A DNA stretch of 12,992 nt from Candidatus Falkowiibacteriota bacterium (GCA_903839955.1 CAIMEI010000022.1:1-12992); one strand, 5' to 3'. Shown: positions 1-7,906, numbered from the stretch's first letter. Made by a program: numbers and translations. The notes: a model not told the origin generated them from the letters alone.

Positions 1-20
1 AAGAAATTCCCGAGAAGGGG

Positions 21-51
21 ACCGTCAACATAAATTGTTGGCGGTTTTTTT
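21..51 (+). terminator. Rho-independent terminator of an upstream gene outside the window
   Basis: A 10-bp stem (21-30 with 36-45, one G-T wobble), a 5-nt loop TAAAT, and an uninterrupted T run at 45-51 give the classic intrinsic terminator layout. It presumably ends a transcript whose gene lies to the left of this window. No convincing coding tail is visible in positions 1-20, because all three frames close soon after and none shows a recognisable protein. Confidence 0.8.
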
Positions 52-77
52 ATTGGTCTTACCGTTTAAGAAGAGAA

Positions 78-187
78 GTCGATATTAATATTTTTGGAGC
101 TACTGTTTTTGTTGTAAGTAAAAATTGAAGATTTATACAATTTTTACCTCAGAAAAAACCCGTAGCGATAAAAATATTAAAATCGAC
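78..187. repeat. 110-bp near-palindromic long hairpin
   Basis: The outer arms 78-95 and 170-187 are inverted repeats that match at 17 of 18 positions. Inside them, 99-103 pairs with 162-166, 105-110 with 154-159, and 118-127 with 138-147 (10 of 10, loop 128-137). Together about 38 base pairs stack into one long rod broken by small internal loops. There is no T run after it, so it is not a standard terminator. It sits between the terminator at 21-51 and the promoter of the gene at 264. It could be a miniature inverted-repeat element, a structured non-coding RNA or a regulatory palindrome. The sequence alone does not decide. The pairing is seen directly; any role is inference. Confidence 0.7.
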
Positions 188-248
188 GCCGTTAATTTTC
201 GCCCCAGAAAATGCCTCATGGCCAAATGTATAATAAATAATTTTATGT

Positions 249-254
249 TATAAT
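249..254 (+). promoter_or_regulatory. -10 box TATAAT for the O-antigen ligase-like gene
   Basis: A perfect TATAAT lies 9 bases before the ATG at 264. A good -35 hexamer is not evident 17 bp upstream. If this box is used, transcription would start almost at the ATG, giving a nearly leaderless mRNA, which fits the absence of a Shine-Dalgarno sequence there. Confidence 0.5.
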
Positions 255-263
255 GAAAAAAAT

Positions 264-2387
264 ATGAAAAATGATCAATTTTTAAAAAATTTGCCTTGGC
301 CGAAGATTTTTTCCCGCCTCTTCGAATTTTCACTCCTGGCTTTGATTTTTGGCGTGCCGCTTTATTTGTCTCTTCTTTTTAGGGTTAGCAATATTTTTGA
401 TCTAACCAAGCTGTTTTGGCTGCGGATTTGGCTTTTTGCCGCCGCCTTCTTTTTACTGGCTAAAATAACGGCTTTGGCGCTGAGGCGGGAGGAAATTTAT
501 TGGCCTGGTTTTTTGAGTAAACTGAAAATTTATTGGCCGTCCTTATTGCTTATCGCTTTCTTGGGCCTTTCTCTTTTGTGGAGCCAGGACGCCTTTCAGT
601 CTTTCTTTGGTTCTTACTATCGTAACGCCGGAATCGGGAATTGGTTTTGCTATTTTCTGCTGGCTTTTTTGGTGAGTGTTTTTCTGGCCAATGATGGTCC
701 CGAAAAACTGAAGCGGAACACAAAAAATTTGGTGGGCACAATTACTTTGTCGTCTTCCGTCGTGGCTTTTTACGCGGCCTGCCAATATTTCGGTTTTGAT
801 TTTATGACCTGGCAAGAGCCGGCGGTCATTACGCACCGCGCCTGTTCCACGCTTTTTCAGCCCAATTTCCTAGCCTCATTCTTGCTACTCAGTATTCCCC
901 TGGCTTTTCTCGGTGCTTTTTTGGTCAAGAAAAGAATTTTTAAAATTATTTATTTTCTGGGCGGCGCTTTGCAAATTGCCGGCCTGGTTTTTTCCGGCAG
1001 CCGCGGTGCTTGGATTTCCTTTTTGCTGGCCTTGGTAATTTTAGCCGTTATAATATTTTGGCGAAAAAATACTTTAGCCAAAAAAACTTGGCTCCTCGTG
1101 GGTGTTTTGCTGGTTATTGTTTTGGCACTTTTGGCCTTATCCCGAAATCAGCGCTTTCAGCAGGTGGCGAATTTGTCCGAAGGCAGTTCGGCTTATCGGG
1201 CCGATATTTACCAGGCGGCTATTTTTCAAATCAAGGAGCGTCCCTGGCTGGGCTACGGCGCGGAAAATCAAGCGGACCGCTTGGTTCGGGAGTATCAGAA
1301 AGATTGGGGCGTGGTGGAATCCGTGCTTTTGTTGCCCGATCGCGTTCACAATTTGTTTTTGGATTTGGCCTTGGGTTTTGGGCTGATTGGTTTGGCAATT
1401 TGGCTCTTTTGGTATGTTTCGTTATTCCGGCTTTTGACGCTGGCTAGCAGGAAGTCGGAAAACTATGCACCCGCGCTCGCCTTGGGCTTGGCCGTTTTTT
1501 CTTATCTTTTTTCGCTGATGTTTAGCTTTTCGGTGGTGACCACGGAAGTTTACTTCTTTGTTTTACTTGGCTTGTCCTGGTCTTTGGCGGTGCCGGCGAG
1601 CAAGAAAAAATTGTCTTTTAATTCCAAGAAAGGACTGCCTCTTATTTTGTTGATGATTTTTAGCGCCGGCCTTTTTATTTTTTCAATCCGGGCGGTGCTG
1701 GCGGACAATTATTTTTACTATTTCAATGCTTCCTGGGGTCGCCATCAGTACGCTAATGCCCTGCAATGGCGAGAAGAGCTTGTCGGCCTGGGACTGCCAG
1801 ATCGGGATTACCGCAAAATGATGCTCTCGACCATGGTTTCTTCACAGGGCGGCTATCAGGGAGAAACGATTAGGCCGTTGATTTTTAGTATTGCCCAAGA
1901 GGACGGAAAATATCTCAATCCAAAAATTTGGAATGATGCGCAGGTCCTCGTGGAATCCGCCGCTTTCCGCGGTGATTATGAGCGAGCCGAACAATTGAGC
2001 AAGGCTTGGATCGCCATCGCTCCTTCTTATCCGAAATCCTATTTTTTATCGGCTTTCATGGAGATGTCGGCCGGAAAATATCTGGAGGCGCGGGCGCTTT
2101 TGGGTTCAGCGCTTAATCTTTTGCCGGATGTCGGCGACCAGCGCTTGAATGATAGTCATCGCCGCGATTTGCAAATGGTGAAGAGCGAAATGTTTTTTGC
2201 CTTCGGCCAGGACGAGGAGAAGCTGGGCGATTTCCGCATGGCTTCGGATTTCTATGGCCTATGCTATTTGAGCAACAAACAGAACGTGGCCGCTTTAGAG
2301 CGGATCGCTTATTGCTTTGACCAGCTGAAAGAGCCGACGCGGGCGCAAGCGATTCGCGAGATGATTAAAGATAATTCTCAACGTTAA
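264..2387 (+). CDS. O-antigen ligase (Wzy_C)-like membrane protein with C-terminal helical-repeat region
   Basis: This 707-residue integral membrane protein is of the WaaL/PglL/Wzy type, which transfers or polymerises lipid-linked glycans on the outer face of the membrane. About ten or more hydrophobic segments occupy residues 20-480. Family marks are FQPNFLASFLLL (about 199-210), GSRGAW (about 245-250), RPWLGYG (about 326-332) and H362-N363 in the HNLFLDLALGFG stretch, where PglL-like enzymes carry their conserved His. Residues about 560-707 are soluble and rich in paired helices with Ala/Tyr spacing, as in TPR repeats fused to many such ligases. The ATG was chosen because it follows a TATAAT box and begins the hydrophobic N-terminus. 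The next gene, pilD, starts 2 nt after the stop, so the two are surely co-transcribed. The glycan acceptor is unknown; pilin glycosylation is an inference from the neighbour. The family call is firm, the exact activity is not. Confidence 0.85.
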   Translation: MKNDQFLKNLPWPKIFSRLFEFSLLALIFGVPLYLSLLFRVSNIFDLTKLFWLRIWLFAAAFFLLAKITALALRREEIYWPGFLSKLKIYWPSLLLIAFLGLSLLWSQDAFQSFFGSYYRNAGIGNWFCYFLLAFLVSVFLANDGPEKLKRNTKNLVGTITLSSSVVAFYAACQYFGFDFMTWQEPAVITHRACSTLFQPNFLASFLLLSIPLAFLGAFLVKKRIFKIIYFLGGALQIAGLVFSGSRGAWISFLLALVILAVIIFWRKNTLAKKTWLLVGVLLVIVLALLALSRNQRFQQVANLSEGSSAYRADIYQAAIFQIKERPWLGYGAENQADRLVREYQKDWGVVESVLLLPDRVHNLFLDLALGFGLIGLAIWLFWYVSLFRLLTLASRKSENYAPALALGLAVFSYLFSLMFSFSVVTTEVYFFVLLGLSWSLAVPASKKKLSFNSKKGLPLILLMIFSAGLFIFSIRAVLADNYFYYFNASWGRHQYANALQWREELVGLGLPDRDYRKMMLSTMVSSQGGYQGETIRPLIFSIAQEDGKYLNPKIWNDAQVLVESAAFRGDYERAEQLSKAWIAIAPSYPKSYFLSAFMEMSAGKYLEARALLGSALNLLPDVGDQRLNDSHRRDLQMVKSEMFFAFGQDEEKLGDFRMASDFYGLCYLSNKQNVAALERIAYCFDQLKEPTRAQAIREMIKDNSQR

Positions 2388-2389
2388 AT

Positions 2390-3184
2390 ATGTATCAACT
2401 TTTTGTTTTTTATTTTTTTGCTCTCGGCGCTATTTTCGGCAGTTTTTTGAGCTGCCTGGCCTGGCGTTTGTATCAGGAAAAAAGTGCTTGGCCAGCCTCG
2501 CGCTGTGATTCCTGCGGCCGCCATTTGAAATGGTTTGAAAATATTCCCGTGCTTAGCTATTTAGCCTTGCGCGGCCGCTGTTCTTCTTGCCATAAAAAAA
2601 TTAGCTGGCAATATTTTGCCGCCGAAGTTTTTGGCGGATTATTATTTGCCGCTGCTTTCCTGTTGTTTTTTCGAGATCAAACTTATTTTTCCGCGATCCT
2701 TCCTTCTTGGCGTCAGTGGCTAGAAATATCTCTCCAGCTTTTGTCTTTGGCGGTTCTGTTTTTTGTGATGATTTATGACGGCCGCTATTATTTAGTGTCC
2801 GTGCCGTTTGTTCTGGGCTCGGCTTTGCTTATCTTTTTAATCAGCCTGGGGCTGGGAGTTTCTTGGTTTATGCCCTTGATTACGGCGGCAATTGGCGGCG
2901 CTTTTTTTCTGGTGCAGTATTTATTAACCAGAAAGAAAGGGATTGGCGAAGGCGATATTTATTTGGGCATCCTGCTCGGCTTTATTTTTCCGGATTTTGC
3001 CCAGCTCGCCTGCGCCCTGGTTCTTTCTTATGTGGTGGGAGCAGTCTGTGCCTTGACCTTAATAACCTTCGGACAGAAAAAGCTCAGCAGCCGTCTGCCG
3101 CTTGGTTTTTTCTTGGCACTGGGCGGAATGGCCACCGTCCTTTTCGGGACATCCCTGCTTAATTGGTATTTAGGCTTATTGTAG
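2390..3184 (+). CDS. pilD: Prepilin leader peptidase / N-methyltransferase (PilD, A24 family)
   Basis: This is a membrane aspartic protease that cleaves the leader of type IV prepilins and then methylates the new N-terminus. At 264 residues it has the usual full length. The N-terminal cytoplasmic loop carries the two CxxC pairs of bifunctional enzymes (C39, C42, C64, C67), with FENIPVLSYLALRGRC between them as in PilD. The catalytic aspartates are D130 (in MIYDGRYY) and D189 (in GIGEGDIY, the GxGxGD motif). About seven hydrophobic segments are present. The ATG follows the stop of the preceding gene by 2 nt with no ribosome-binding site, so translation is probably coupled or independent of Shine-Dalgarno pairing. 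Its presence implies that type IV pili or related pseudopili are made; no pilin gene is in the window. Confidence 0.95.
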   Translation: MYQLFVFYFFALGAIFGSFLSCLAWRLYQEKSAWPASRCDSCGRHLKWFENIPVLSYLALRGRCSSCHKKISWQYFAAEVFGGLLFAAAFLLFFRDQTYFSAILPSWRQWLEISLQLLSLAVLFFVMIYDGRYYLVSVPFVLGSALLIFLISLGLGVSWFMPLITAAIGGAFFLVQYLLTRKKGIGEGDIYLGILLGFIFPDFAQLACALVLSYVVGAVCALTLITFGQKKLSSRLPLGFFLALGGMATVLFGTSLLNWYLGLL

Positions 3185-3207
3185 AGTTTCAATAAATTTA
3201 CTATAAT
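3179..3207 (+). promoter_or_regulatory. Promoter of the ftsA-ftsZ operon
   Basis: A perfect -10 TATAAT lies at 3202-3207. Exactly 17 bp upstream at 3179-3184 is TTGTAG, a partial -35 that overlaps the stop codon of pilD. Transcription would start near 3214 and give a leader of about 50 nt before ftsA. Confidence 0.6.
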
Positions 3208-3226
3208 GTAAATACTAAGTAGTTTT

Positions 3227-3247
3227 TAAGGCGGTCTCTTCGCCTTA
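3227..3247 (+). promoter_or_regulatory. Hairpin in the ftsA leader
   Basis: TAAGGCG (3227-3233) pairs perfectly with CGCCTTA (3241-3247) around a 7-nt loop, within the predicted 5' leader and 16 nt before the ftsA start codon. It is not followed by a T run, so it is not a full terminator. It could affect mRNA stability or access to the start codon; the function is unknown. Confidence 0.45.
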
Positions 3248-3263
3248 GTTTCTAATTTTAACT

Positions 3264-4523
3264 ATGAAAGACAATATCATCGCGGGTTTGGACATCGGTT
3301 CAACGGAAATTCGGCTAGTTATCGGCCAGAAAATCAATGGCTTAGCCGGAGAAGAATTGCAGATTATTGGTGCCGTTTCCGTGCCGACCGCTGGTGTCAG
3401 CCGCGGCGTCGTCAATAGTATTGAGGAAACCACTTCCTCCATTTCAGCTTGCCTTGAAAAGGCGGAGCGCCTCGTCGGCGTACCAATCAATACAGTCTCC
3501 GTTTCCATCAATGACCCCTACATCAAATGCGAACGCAGCAAAGGCGTTGTCGCCGTCAGCAAAAGCGATGGTGAAATCGGTGAACACGACGTGGAGCGGG
3601 CGATTGAGGCGGCCAGAGCGATGGCCGTGCCAGTGAACTACGAAATTCTGCACGTCATGCCCATCAAGTTCGCCGTGGATAGCCAGGATGACATCAAAGA
3701 CCCGATCGGCATGAGCGGCATTCGTCTGGAAGTGGAAATTTTGATTATTCAGGGCCTGGGCAGCCAGCTAAAAAATTTAACCAAGGCGATTCATCGCACT
3801 GGTTTGGAAATTGAAGATTTGGTGGTCTCGCCGTTGGCGGCAGCCGAAGCCGTGCTGAGCACCAAGCAGAAAGAATTGGGAGTAGTCTTGGTTAACCTCG
3901 GCTCTTCCACCACCTCTTTGGCAGTCTACGAAGAAAGGAACTTGATTCACACCGCCATTTTACCGATTGGCGCCGAACACATCACCGCGGACGTGGCCCT
4001 GGGCCTGCGCTGCCCCATTAATTTGGCGGAGCGCATCAAGCGCGAATATGGCAGCACCTTGCGTGAGGGCCAGAATCAGGACGAAGAGATTGATATTCGC
4101 GATTTAGTGCGCGAAGAAGAAGTTCACGATGACATCGAAACGGTTTCCAGGAAATATATTGCGCAAATTATTGATGCGCGCGTGGAAGAAATTTTTGAAA
4201 AAATTGATAATGAGCTCAAGCGGATTGACCGCTCGGGAATGTTGCCGGCCGGAGTGGTTTTTGTCGGCGGCGGCGCCTATTTGGAGAATTTGGTAGAAAG
4301 TGCTAAAAAGAAACTGCGCTTGCCGGCTTGCGTCGGCACGGCCAGAAACATCAAGACCGTTATCGATAAGGTTTCGCGTCCGGATTTCTTGAGCGCCCTG
4401 GGACTAGTGGTTTGGTCGGGGCACAACACCTTCGGTCCGACAGGCGGCGGGAACTTCAAAAAGAATGTTAACGACATTTTTGGTAAGGCGCGCGGTATCT
4501 TCCAGAAAATAATGCCGAAATAA
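3264..4523 (+). CDS. ftsA: Cell division protein FtsA
   Basis: This actin-like ATPase tethers FtsZ filaments to the inner membrane and recruits later division proteins. Its 419 residues match the family length. The order is phosphate-1 motif GLDIGST (8-14), the FtsA-specific 1C/SHS2 domain (about 85-165), phosphate-2 region VNLGSSTTSL (about 210-219, with N211 where actins usually have Asp), and adenosine motif FVGGGAYLENL (about 333-343). The last 20 residues, ending in DIFGKARGIFQKIMPK, form an amphipathic helix like the known membrane-targeting sequence. ftsZ follows after 19 nt. No other division or cell-wall (dcw) genes flank the pair, so this is a reduced cluster. The start is the first ATG after the leader; no Shine-Dalgarno sequence precedes it. 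Confidence 0.97.
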   Translation: MKDNIIAGLDIGSTEIRLVIGQKINGLAGEELQIIGAVSVPTAGVSRGVVNSIEETTSSISACLEKAERLVGVPINTVSVSINDPYIKCERSKGVVAVSKSDGEIGEHDVERAIEAARAMAVPVNYEILHVMPIKFAVDSQDDIKDPIGMSGIRLEVEILIIQGLGSQLKNLTKAIHRTGLEIEDLVVSPLAAAEAVLSTKQKELGVVLVNLGSSTTSLAVYEERNLIHTAILPIGAEHITADVALGLRCPINLAERIKREYGSTLREGQNQDEEIDIRDLVREEEVHDDIETVSRKYIAQIIDARVEEIFEKIDNELKRIDRSGMLPAGVVFVGGGAYLENLVESAKKKLRLPACVGTARNIKTVIDKVSRPDFLSALGLVVWSGHNTFGPTGGGNFKKNVNDIFGKARGIFQKIMPK

Positions 4524-4542
4524 AAAATAATTTACATATACT

Positions 4543-5826
4543 ATGGCTGAAGTAAAACCAGAGGTAGAAACTTTTGCAAAAATCAAAGTAGTCGGCGTCG
4601 GTGGCGGTGGCGGCAGTGCGGTAAATCGAATGATTGAAAGCGGCATTAAGGGCGTGGAGTTTGTGGCCATCAATACTGATATTCAGGCTCTCCACTACAA
4701 CAAGGCCAGCGAGAAAATCCATATCGGCAAAACAGTCACGCGCGGTTTGGGTGCCGGTATGAATCCAGAGCTCGGTAAAGCGGCGGCGGAAGAAAATCAA
4801 AATGAAATCCGCGAATCGCTCAAGGGCTGCAACATGGTTTTTGTCACCTGCGGCATGGGCGGCGGCACCGGTTCGGGGGCTTCGCCAATTGTGGCGGAAA
4901 TCGCCCGTGAATTGGGCGCTTTGACCGTGGCCGTGGTCACCAAGCCATTTGCCTTTGAAGGCGGCCAGCGCAAAAACATTGCCGACCGGGCTTTTGCGGA
5001 GTTGGCTGATAAGGTAGACACCATCATCACCGTTTCCAACGACAAGTTGCTGCAAGTAATTGATAAAAAAACTTCTCTCTTGGAAGCTTTTAATATTACC
5101 GACGATGTCTTGCGCCAAGGAGTGCAGGGAATTGCCGAAATCATCACCGTCCCCGGCGTCATCAACGCCGACTTTGCCGATGTCAAAGCGGTAATGTCCA
5201 ACGCCGGCTCAGCGCTGATGGGTATCGGTCAGGCGAGCGGTGAAAATCGGGCCGTGGAAGCGGCGCGCGCGGCGATCAACTCCAATCTTTTGGATATGTC
5301 CATCGACGGGGCGCGCGGTATCGTCTTTACTATCACCGGCGGCGTGGATTTGAGTATGGCCGAAGTGAGCGATGCCGCCAAAGTGATTACTTCAGCGGCC
5401 GACGAAGAGGCCAAGATCATTTTTGGCGCGGTTATCGATGAAGATTTGAAAGATGTGATTAAAATCACCGTGGTGGCCACCGGCTTTGACGGTAAGGCCA
5501 ACACCAAGCCAGGTGAAAGCCATAAGAGCTATTCGCCGAACCACTTTATTGAAAATGAATTAGAAAAAGATAATCCTCACGCTTGGGCCGACAAAAACAA
5601 GAGCGGCCTGCCACCCATCAAGGCCTCGCAAATCAAGCCCTTGGTCTCTCCGGTTAAGCCCGCAGAACGCAAAGAGATCAGCGAGGATGAAGAGGATTTG
5701 AACACCCCGACCTTTGTCCGCAAAAATCTTTTTGGCGCCAAGCCGCCAGTCAAAAAAGAAGAGCCGGAGGAGGATGAGGATGATGACCTGAGCATTCCAG
5801 CGTTTATTCGCAAGAGAATGAATTAG
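4543..5826 (+). CDS. ftsZ: Cell division GTPase FtsZ with a doubled C-terminal peptide
   Basis: This tubulin homologue polymerises into the division ring. Residues about 12-320 are the GTPase core, with VGVGGGGGSAVNRM near the N-terminus, the tubulin signature GGGTGSG at 106-112, and the T7 synergy loop NADFAD (N208, D210 kept), so catalysis should be intact. After a charged linker (about 325-380) the tail carries the conserved peptide that binds FtsA. Here it appears twice: LNTPTFVRKNL at 386-396 and LSIPAFIRKRM at 416-426. The two are exactly 30 residues apart, each preceded by an acidic run. Most FtsZ proteins have one copy. FtsA lies just upstream in the same operon. A strong terminator follows at 5845. 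Confidence 0.98.
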   Translation: MAEVKPEVETFAKIKVVGVGGGGGSAVNRMIESGIKGVEFVAINTDIQALHYNKASEKIHIGKTVTRGLGAGMNPELGKAAAEENQNEIRESLKGCNMVFVTCGMGGGTGSGASPIVAEIARELGALTVAVVTKPFAFEGGQRKNIADRAFAELADKVDTIITVSNDKLLQVIDKKTSLLEAFNITDDVLRQGVQGIAEIITVPGVINADFADVKAVMSNAGSALMGIGQASGENRAVEAARAAINSNLLDMSIDGARGIVFTITGGVDLSMAEVSDAAKVITSAADEEAKIIFGAVIDEDLKDVIKITVVATGFDGKANTKPGESHKSYSPNHFIENELEKDNPHAWADKNKSGLPPIKASQIKPLVSPVKPAERKEISEDEEDLNTPTFVRKNLFGAKPPVKKEEPEEDEDDDLSIPAFIRKRMN

Positions 5827-5844
5827 TGTAAATTTTGAATAAAT

Positions 5845-5878
5845 AGAAAAATAGGGCCTAAAACCCTATTTTTCTTAA
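5845..5878 (+). terminator. Terminator of the ftsA-ftsZ operon
   Basis: A perfect 12-bp stem pairs 5845-5856 with 5864-5875 around loop CCTAAAA. The 3' arm is T-rich and the 5' arm A-rich, so the element could work on both strands. It lies 18 nt after the ftsZ stop codon. Confidence 0.85.
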
Positions 5879-5912
5879 ATTATTGGTACATATTTTTATT
5901 TGGCATGTTTTT

Positions 5913-7736
5913 ATGGACAAAGAGAAGATTTTTGCCTTGGCAAAAGCGGAGGTCGCCACAACTTGTGAACAAATCAAAGAGGCTTTCTTGAGAACCGAAA
6001 GCTGGCTTGATAATGCAGTAAGCAAACATCGGCATACTCATGGCGCTGATCGCATTGTTGAGGGGCAATTAATCGAATTTAACAGCCGGCGCTTCGAAGA
6101 GCTTCGGTATCTCAAGGGTTCTCCTTATTTTATCCGTTGCGACGTCTTGATGGATGGCAAGCAAGAGGAGGAGATTCTCTGTTTTGGTAAATTCAGTTTT
6201 AGCGAAGGCGGGGTTTATTCCTGGGTGGTGCCGGCCTCTTCAGTGCGCTTTGAAAACCCTGGCCCAGTGCAATATCTTCGCCCCGACGGAACTATTCAGC
6301 GCGCCCAGTTAAGGCGCAAGGATCAGTTTATGATTGTTGATGGGCAAATAAAGTTTTTAGCGACGGAATCTCTTGGTTTTCCGCGGGAATTGATTTACCA
6401 AGATCAGTTTTCCAACCGAAAAACGGGCTTTGTCTTGCCGGAAATTGTGGCGCAAATGGAAAAAGCTCAAGATCAGGTTATCCGCGCCAATCATCTTGGC
6501 CCCATGCTCATTTCTGGACCAGCTGGTTCTGGTAAAACCACCCTCGCTCTCCATCGCGTGGCCTATCTCTTGCAATCGCCAGACTTGGCGGATATTTTTT
6601 CTAGCGAAACTATTCTAGTACTAGTGCAAGATAGCGGCACCAAAAATTATTTTAGTGCTCTTTTGCCAGGATTGGGAATAAATAATGTTTCCATTTCCAC
6701 TTTTTCAGAATGGGCGCTCTCCATCCTTCAGGCGCCAGCCGAATATAAAACAAGAATTGGTCAAAACGAAGAGGAGCGAGATGAGTATGAATACGCTAAG
6801 TTGGCGACCTTAAGCGAAGAGGCGAGCGGAGTTTATGATTCGGAAAATATCTACTCATTATTAGCTAAGGCTTATTGGCCGTCATTGGATGAAAAACAGC
6901 GGGGCATTTTTAAACAGCAAGAAAAAGATGGTGTTTTGGATAAAATAGACTTAACACTGCTCTTGAAAATCTATCGGAAAACGAATGGCAGCCTTGGGGT
7001 GCCAAAAGATTACTACGAAGAGCTGGAGAATGGAAAAATAAAGAAAAGACGCTCTTTTGTTTCTCTCTATTATTCTTTGGCAATCATTGATGAATTTCAA
7101 AATTATTTGCCAGAACAGCTTAAGCTCATTAAGTCTTGTTTGAGCCGCGGTCCTCAGGCGCTGGTTTATGTGGGCGACATGGCTCAACAGGTCCAGCTGG
7201 GCACTATTCAAAATTTTCAAGATATCAATGAAGATATTCAAACTGATCGTCGAGTAGTCCTGCAAAAAGTTTATCGCAATACGCGTTCTATCTTGGAGTA
7301 TATTGCTAAATTGGGCTACGAAGTGGAAATTCCCGCCGGCATCAAAGAAGGTCAGCCGGTAGTCGAGGAGAGAGTTGCTGGTAATCAAGAAGAAATTTCT
7401 TTTATTCAAAAAATATTAAAGAATAAGGCTGTGGTTTCTGTCGGTATCCTGGCTAAAAATAAAGATTGGTTGATTGCGCACAAAAAAGCCTTCGCCGATA
7501 ACGCCAATATTCACGTTATGACAATGAATGAGGCGCAGGGCGTTGAATTCGAGGCGGTTTTTTTGGTTGGGTTGGATCACGCAACTTTCGCGGTGGAATA
7601 TTCTGGGGAAAATTCATCAAACTTGATTCGCGAAAAGCATAAAATTAACCAAGACCTGCTATACGTTGCGCTAACACGTGCTATTTCCGAGCTGTATGTC
7701 CTTGGCTCTGCCTTGTTAAGCGAAATTAGCCGCTAA
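5913..7736 (+). CDS. HelD/UvrD-like superfamily 1 helicase (compact form)
   Basis: This is a 607-residue SF1A ATPase. Motifs in order are Walker A GPAGSGKTT (202-210, Lys208), Walker B IDEFQN (Asp393), motif III GDMAQQ (Asp422), motif IV-like VYRNTRS, motif V MNEAQGVEFEAVF and motif VI YVALTRA (Arg589 as arginine finger). The region before Walker A contains RFEELRYLKGSPYFIR, then a LCFGKFSF strand and a WVVPASSVRFENPGP stretch. These correspond to the SPYFGRIDF, YIGR and DWRAP stretches of HelD, the helicase-like factor that frees stalled RNA polymerase. It is shorter than the roughly 770-residue Bacillus HelD, chiefly in the N-terminal coiled coil and the 2B insertion. The chosen start is the ATG at 5913; a TTG 30 nt upstream would add an unlikely hydrophobic leader. 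It stands alone between two terminators. DNA repair (UvrD/helicase IV) is the alternative role. Confidence 0.85.
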   Translation: MDKEKIFALAKAEVATTCEQIKEAFLRTESWLDNAVSKHRHTHGADRIVEGQLIEFNSRRFEELRYLKGSPYFIRCDVLMDGKQEEEILCFGKFSFSEGGVYSWVVPASSVRFENPGPVQYLRPDGTIQRAQLRRKDQFMIVDGQIKFLATESLGFPRELIYQDQFSNRKTGFVLPEIVAQMEKAQDQVIRANHLGPMLISGPAGSGKTTLALHRVAYLLQSPDLADIFSSETILVLVQDSGTKNYFSALLPGLGINNVSISTFSEWALSILQAPAEYKTRIGQNEEERDEYEYAKLATLSEEASGVYDSENIYSLLAKAYWPSLDEKQRGIFKQQEKDGVLDKIDLTLLLKIYRKTNGSLGVPKDYYEELENGKIKKRRSFVSLYYSLAIIDEFQNYLPEQLKLIKSCLSRGPQALVYVGDMAQQVQLGTIQNFQDINEDIQTDRRVVLQKVYRNTRSILEYIAKLGYEVEIPAGIKEGQPVVEERVAGNQEEISFIQKILKNKAVVSVGILAKNKDWLIAHKKAFADNANIHVMTMNEAQGVEFEAVFLVGLDHATFAVEYSGENSSNLIREKHKINQDLLYVALTRAISELYVLGSALLSEISR

Positions 7737-7768
7737 ATTCTATTAGGGTTTTTGAAATTAAGATTGAG

Positions 7769-7802
7769 ATCCCGGGCGCGCCTTTCCGGGATTTTTATTT
7801 TT
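7769..7802 (+). terminator. Terminator of the helicase gene
   Basis: A perfect 7-bp GC-rich stem (ATCCCGG 7769-7775 with CCGGGAT 7786-7792), a 10-nt loop and a T-rich tail (TTTTTATTTTTT) lie 32 nt after the helicase stop codon. Confidence 0.85.
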
Positions 7803-7816
7803 TGAGTATCTTTTAC

Positions 7817-7825
7817 TTATACACA
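7817..7825 (+). promoter_or_regulatory. DnaA-box-like 9-mer TTATACACA
   Basis: TTATACACA fits the DnaA-box consensus TTATNCACA and equals a functional oriC box of E. coli. It lies about 85 bp upstream of the nrdR promoter. DnaA is known to act on the nrdAB promoter of E. coli, so a link to replication is conceivable here. A single 9-mer can arise by chance, and no cluster typical of an origin is seen. Confidence 0.35.
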
Positions 7826-7906
7826 GAATTTTTTAGCCCCTGTCAAAGGGTATTTTTTCTCTCTAATTTTCGCGCGTTTTCGCCCCTTTTAATGGGTGGT
7901 AAATTC

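Noticed and set aside
4537..4542. TATACT as a promoter for ftsZ
   Set aside because: It touches the ATG directly, so transcription from it would start inside the coding region. ftsZ is better explained by readthrough from ftsA, 19 nt upstream.
4468..5118. Long open frame on the minus strand across ftsZ
   Set aside because: It overlaps the clearly real ftsZ gene, has no recognisable protein features, and is a by-product of codon bias on the other strand. The same holds for minus-strand frames at 8681-9376 and 9764-10432 over nrdD.
5883..5912. TTG start that extends the helicase by 10 residues
   Set aside because: The extension is a short hydrophobic stretch unlike HelD or UvrD N-termini, and the ATG at 5913 begins a normal charged helix. 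All other genes here use ATG.
7833..7857. Second terminator-like element (TA-CCC with GGG-TA, then a T run)
   Set aside because: The stem is about 5 bp with a bulge, and a strong terminator lies just upstream at 7769-7802, so there is no need for it.
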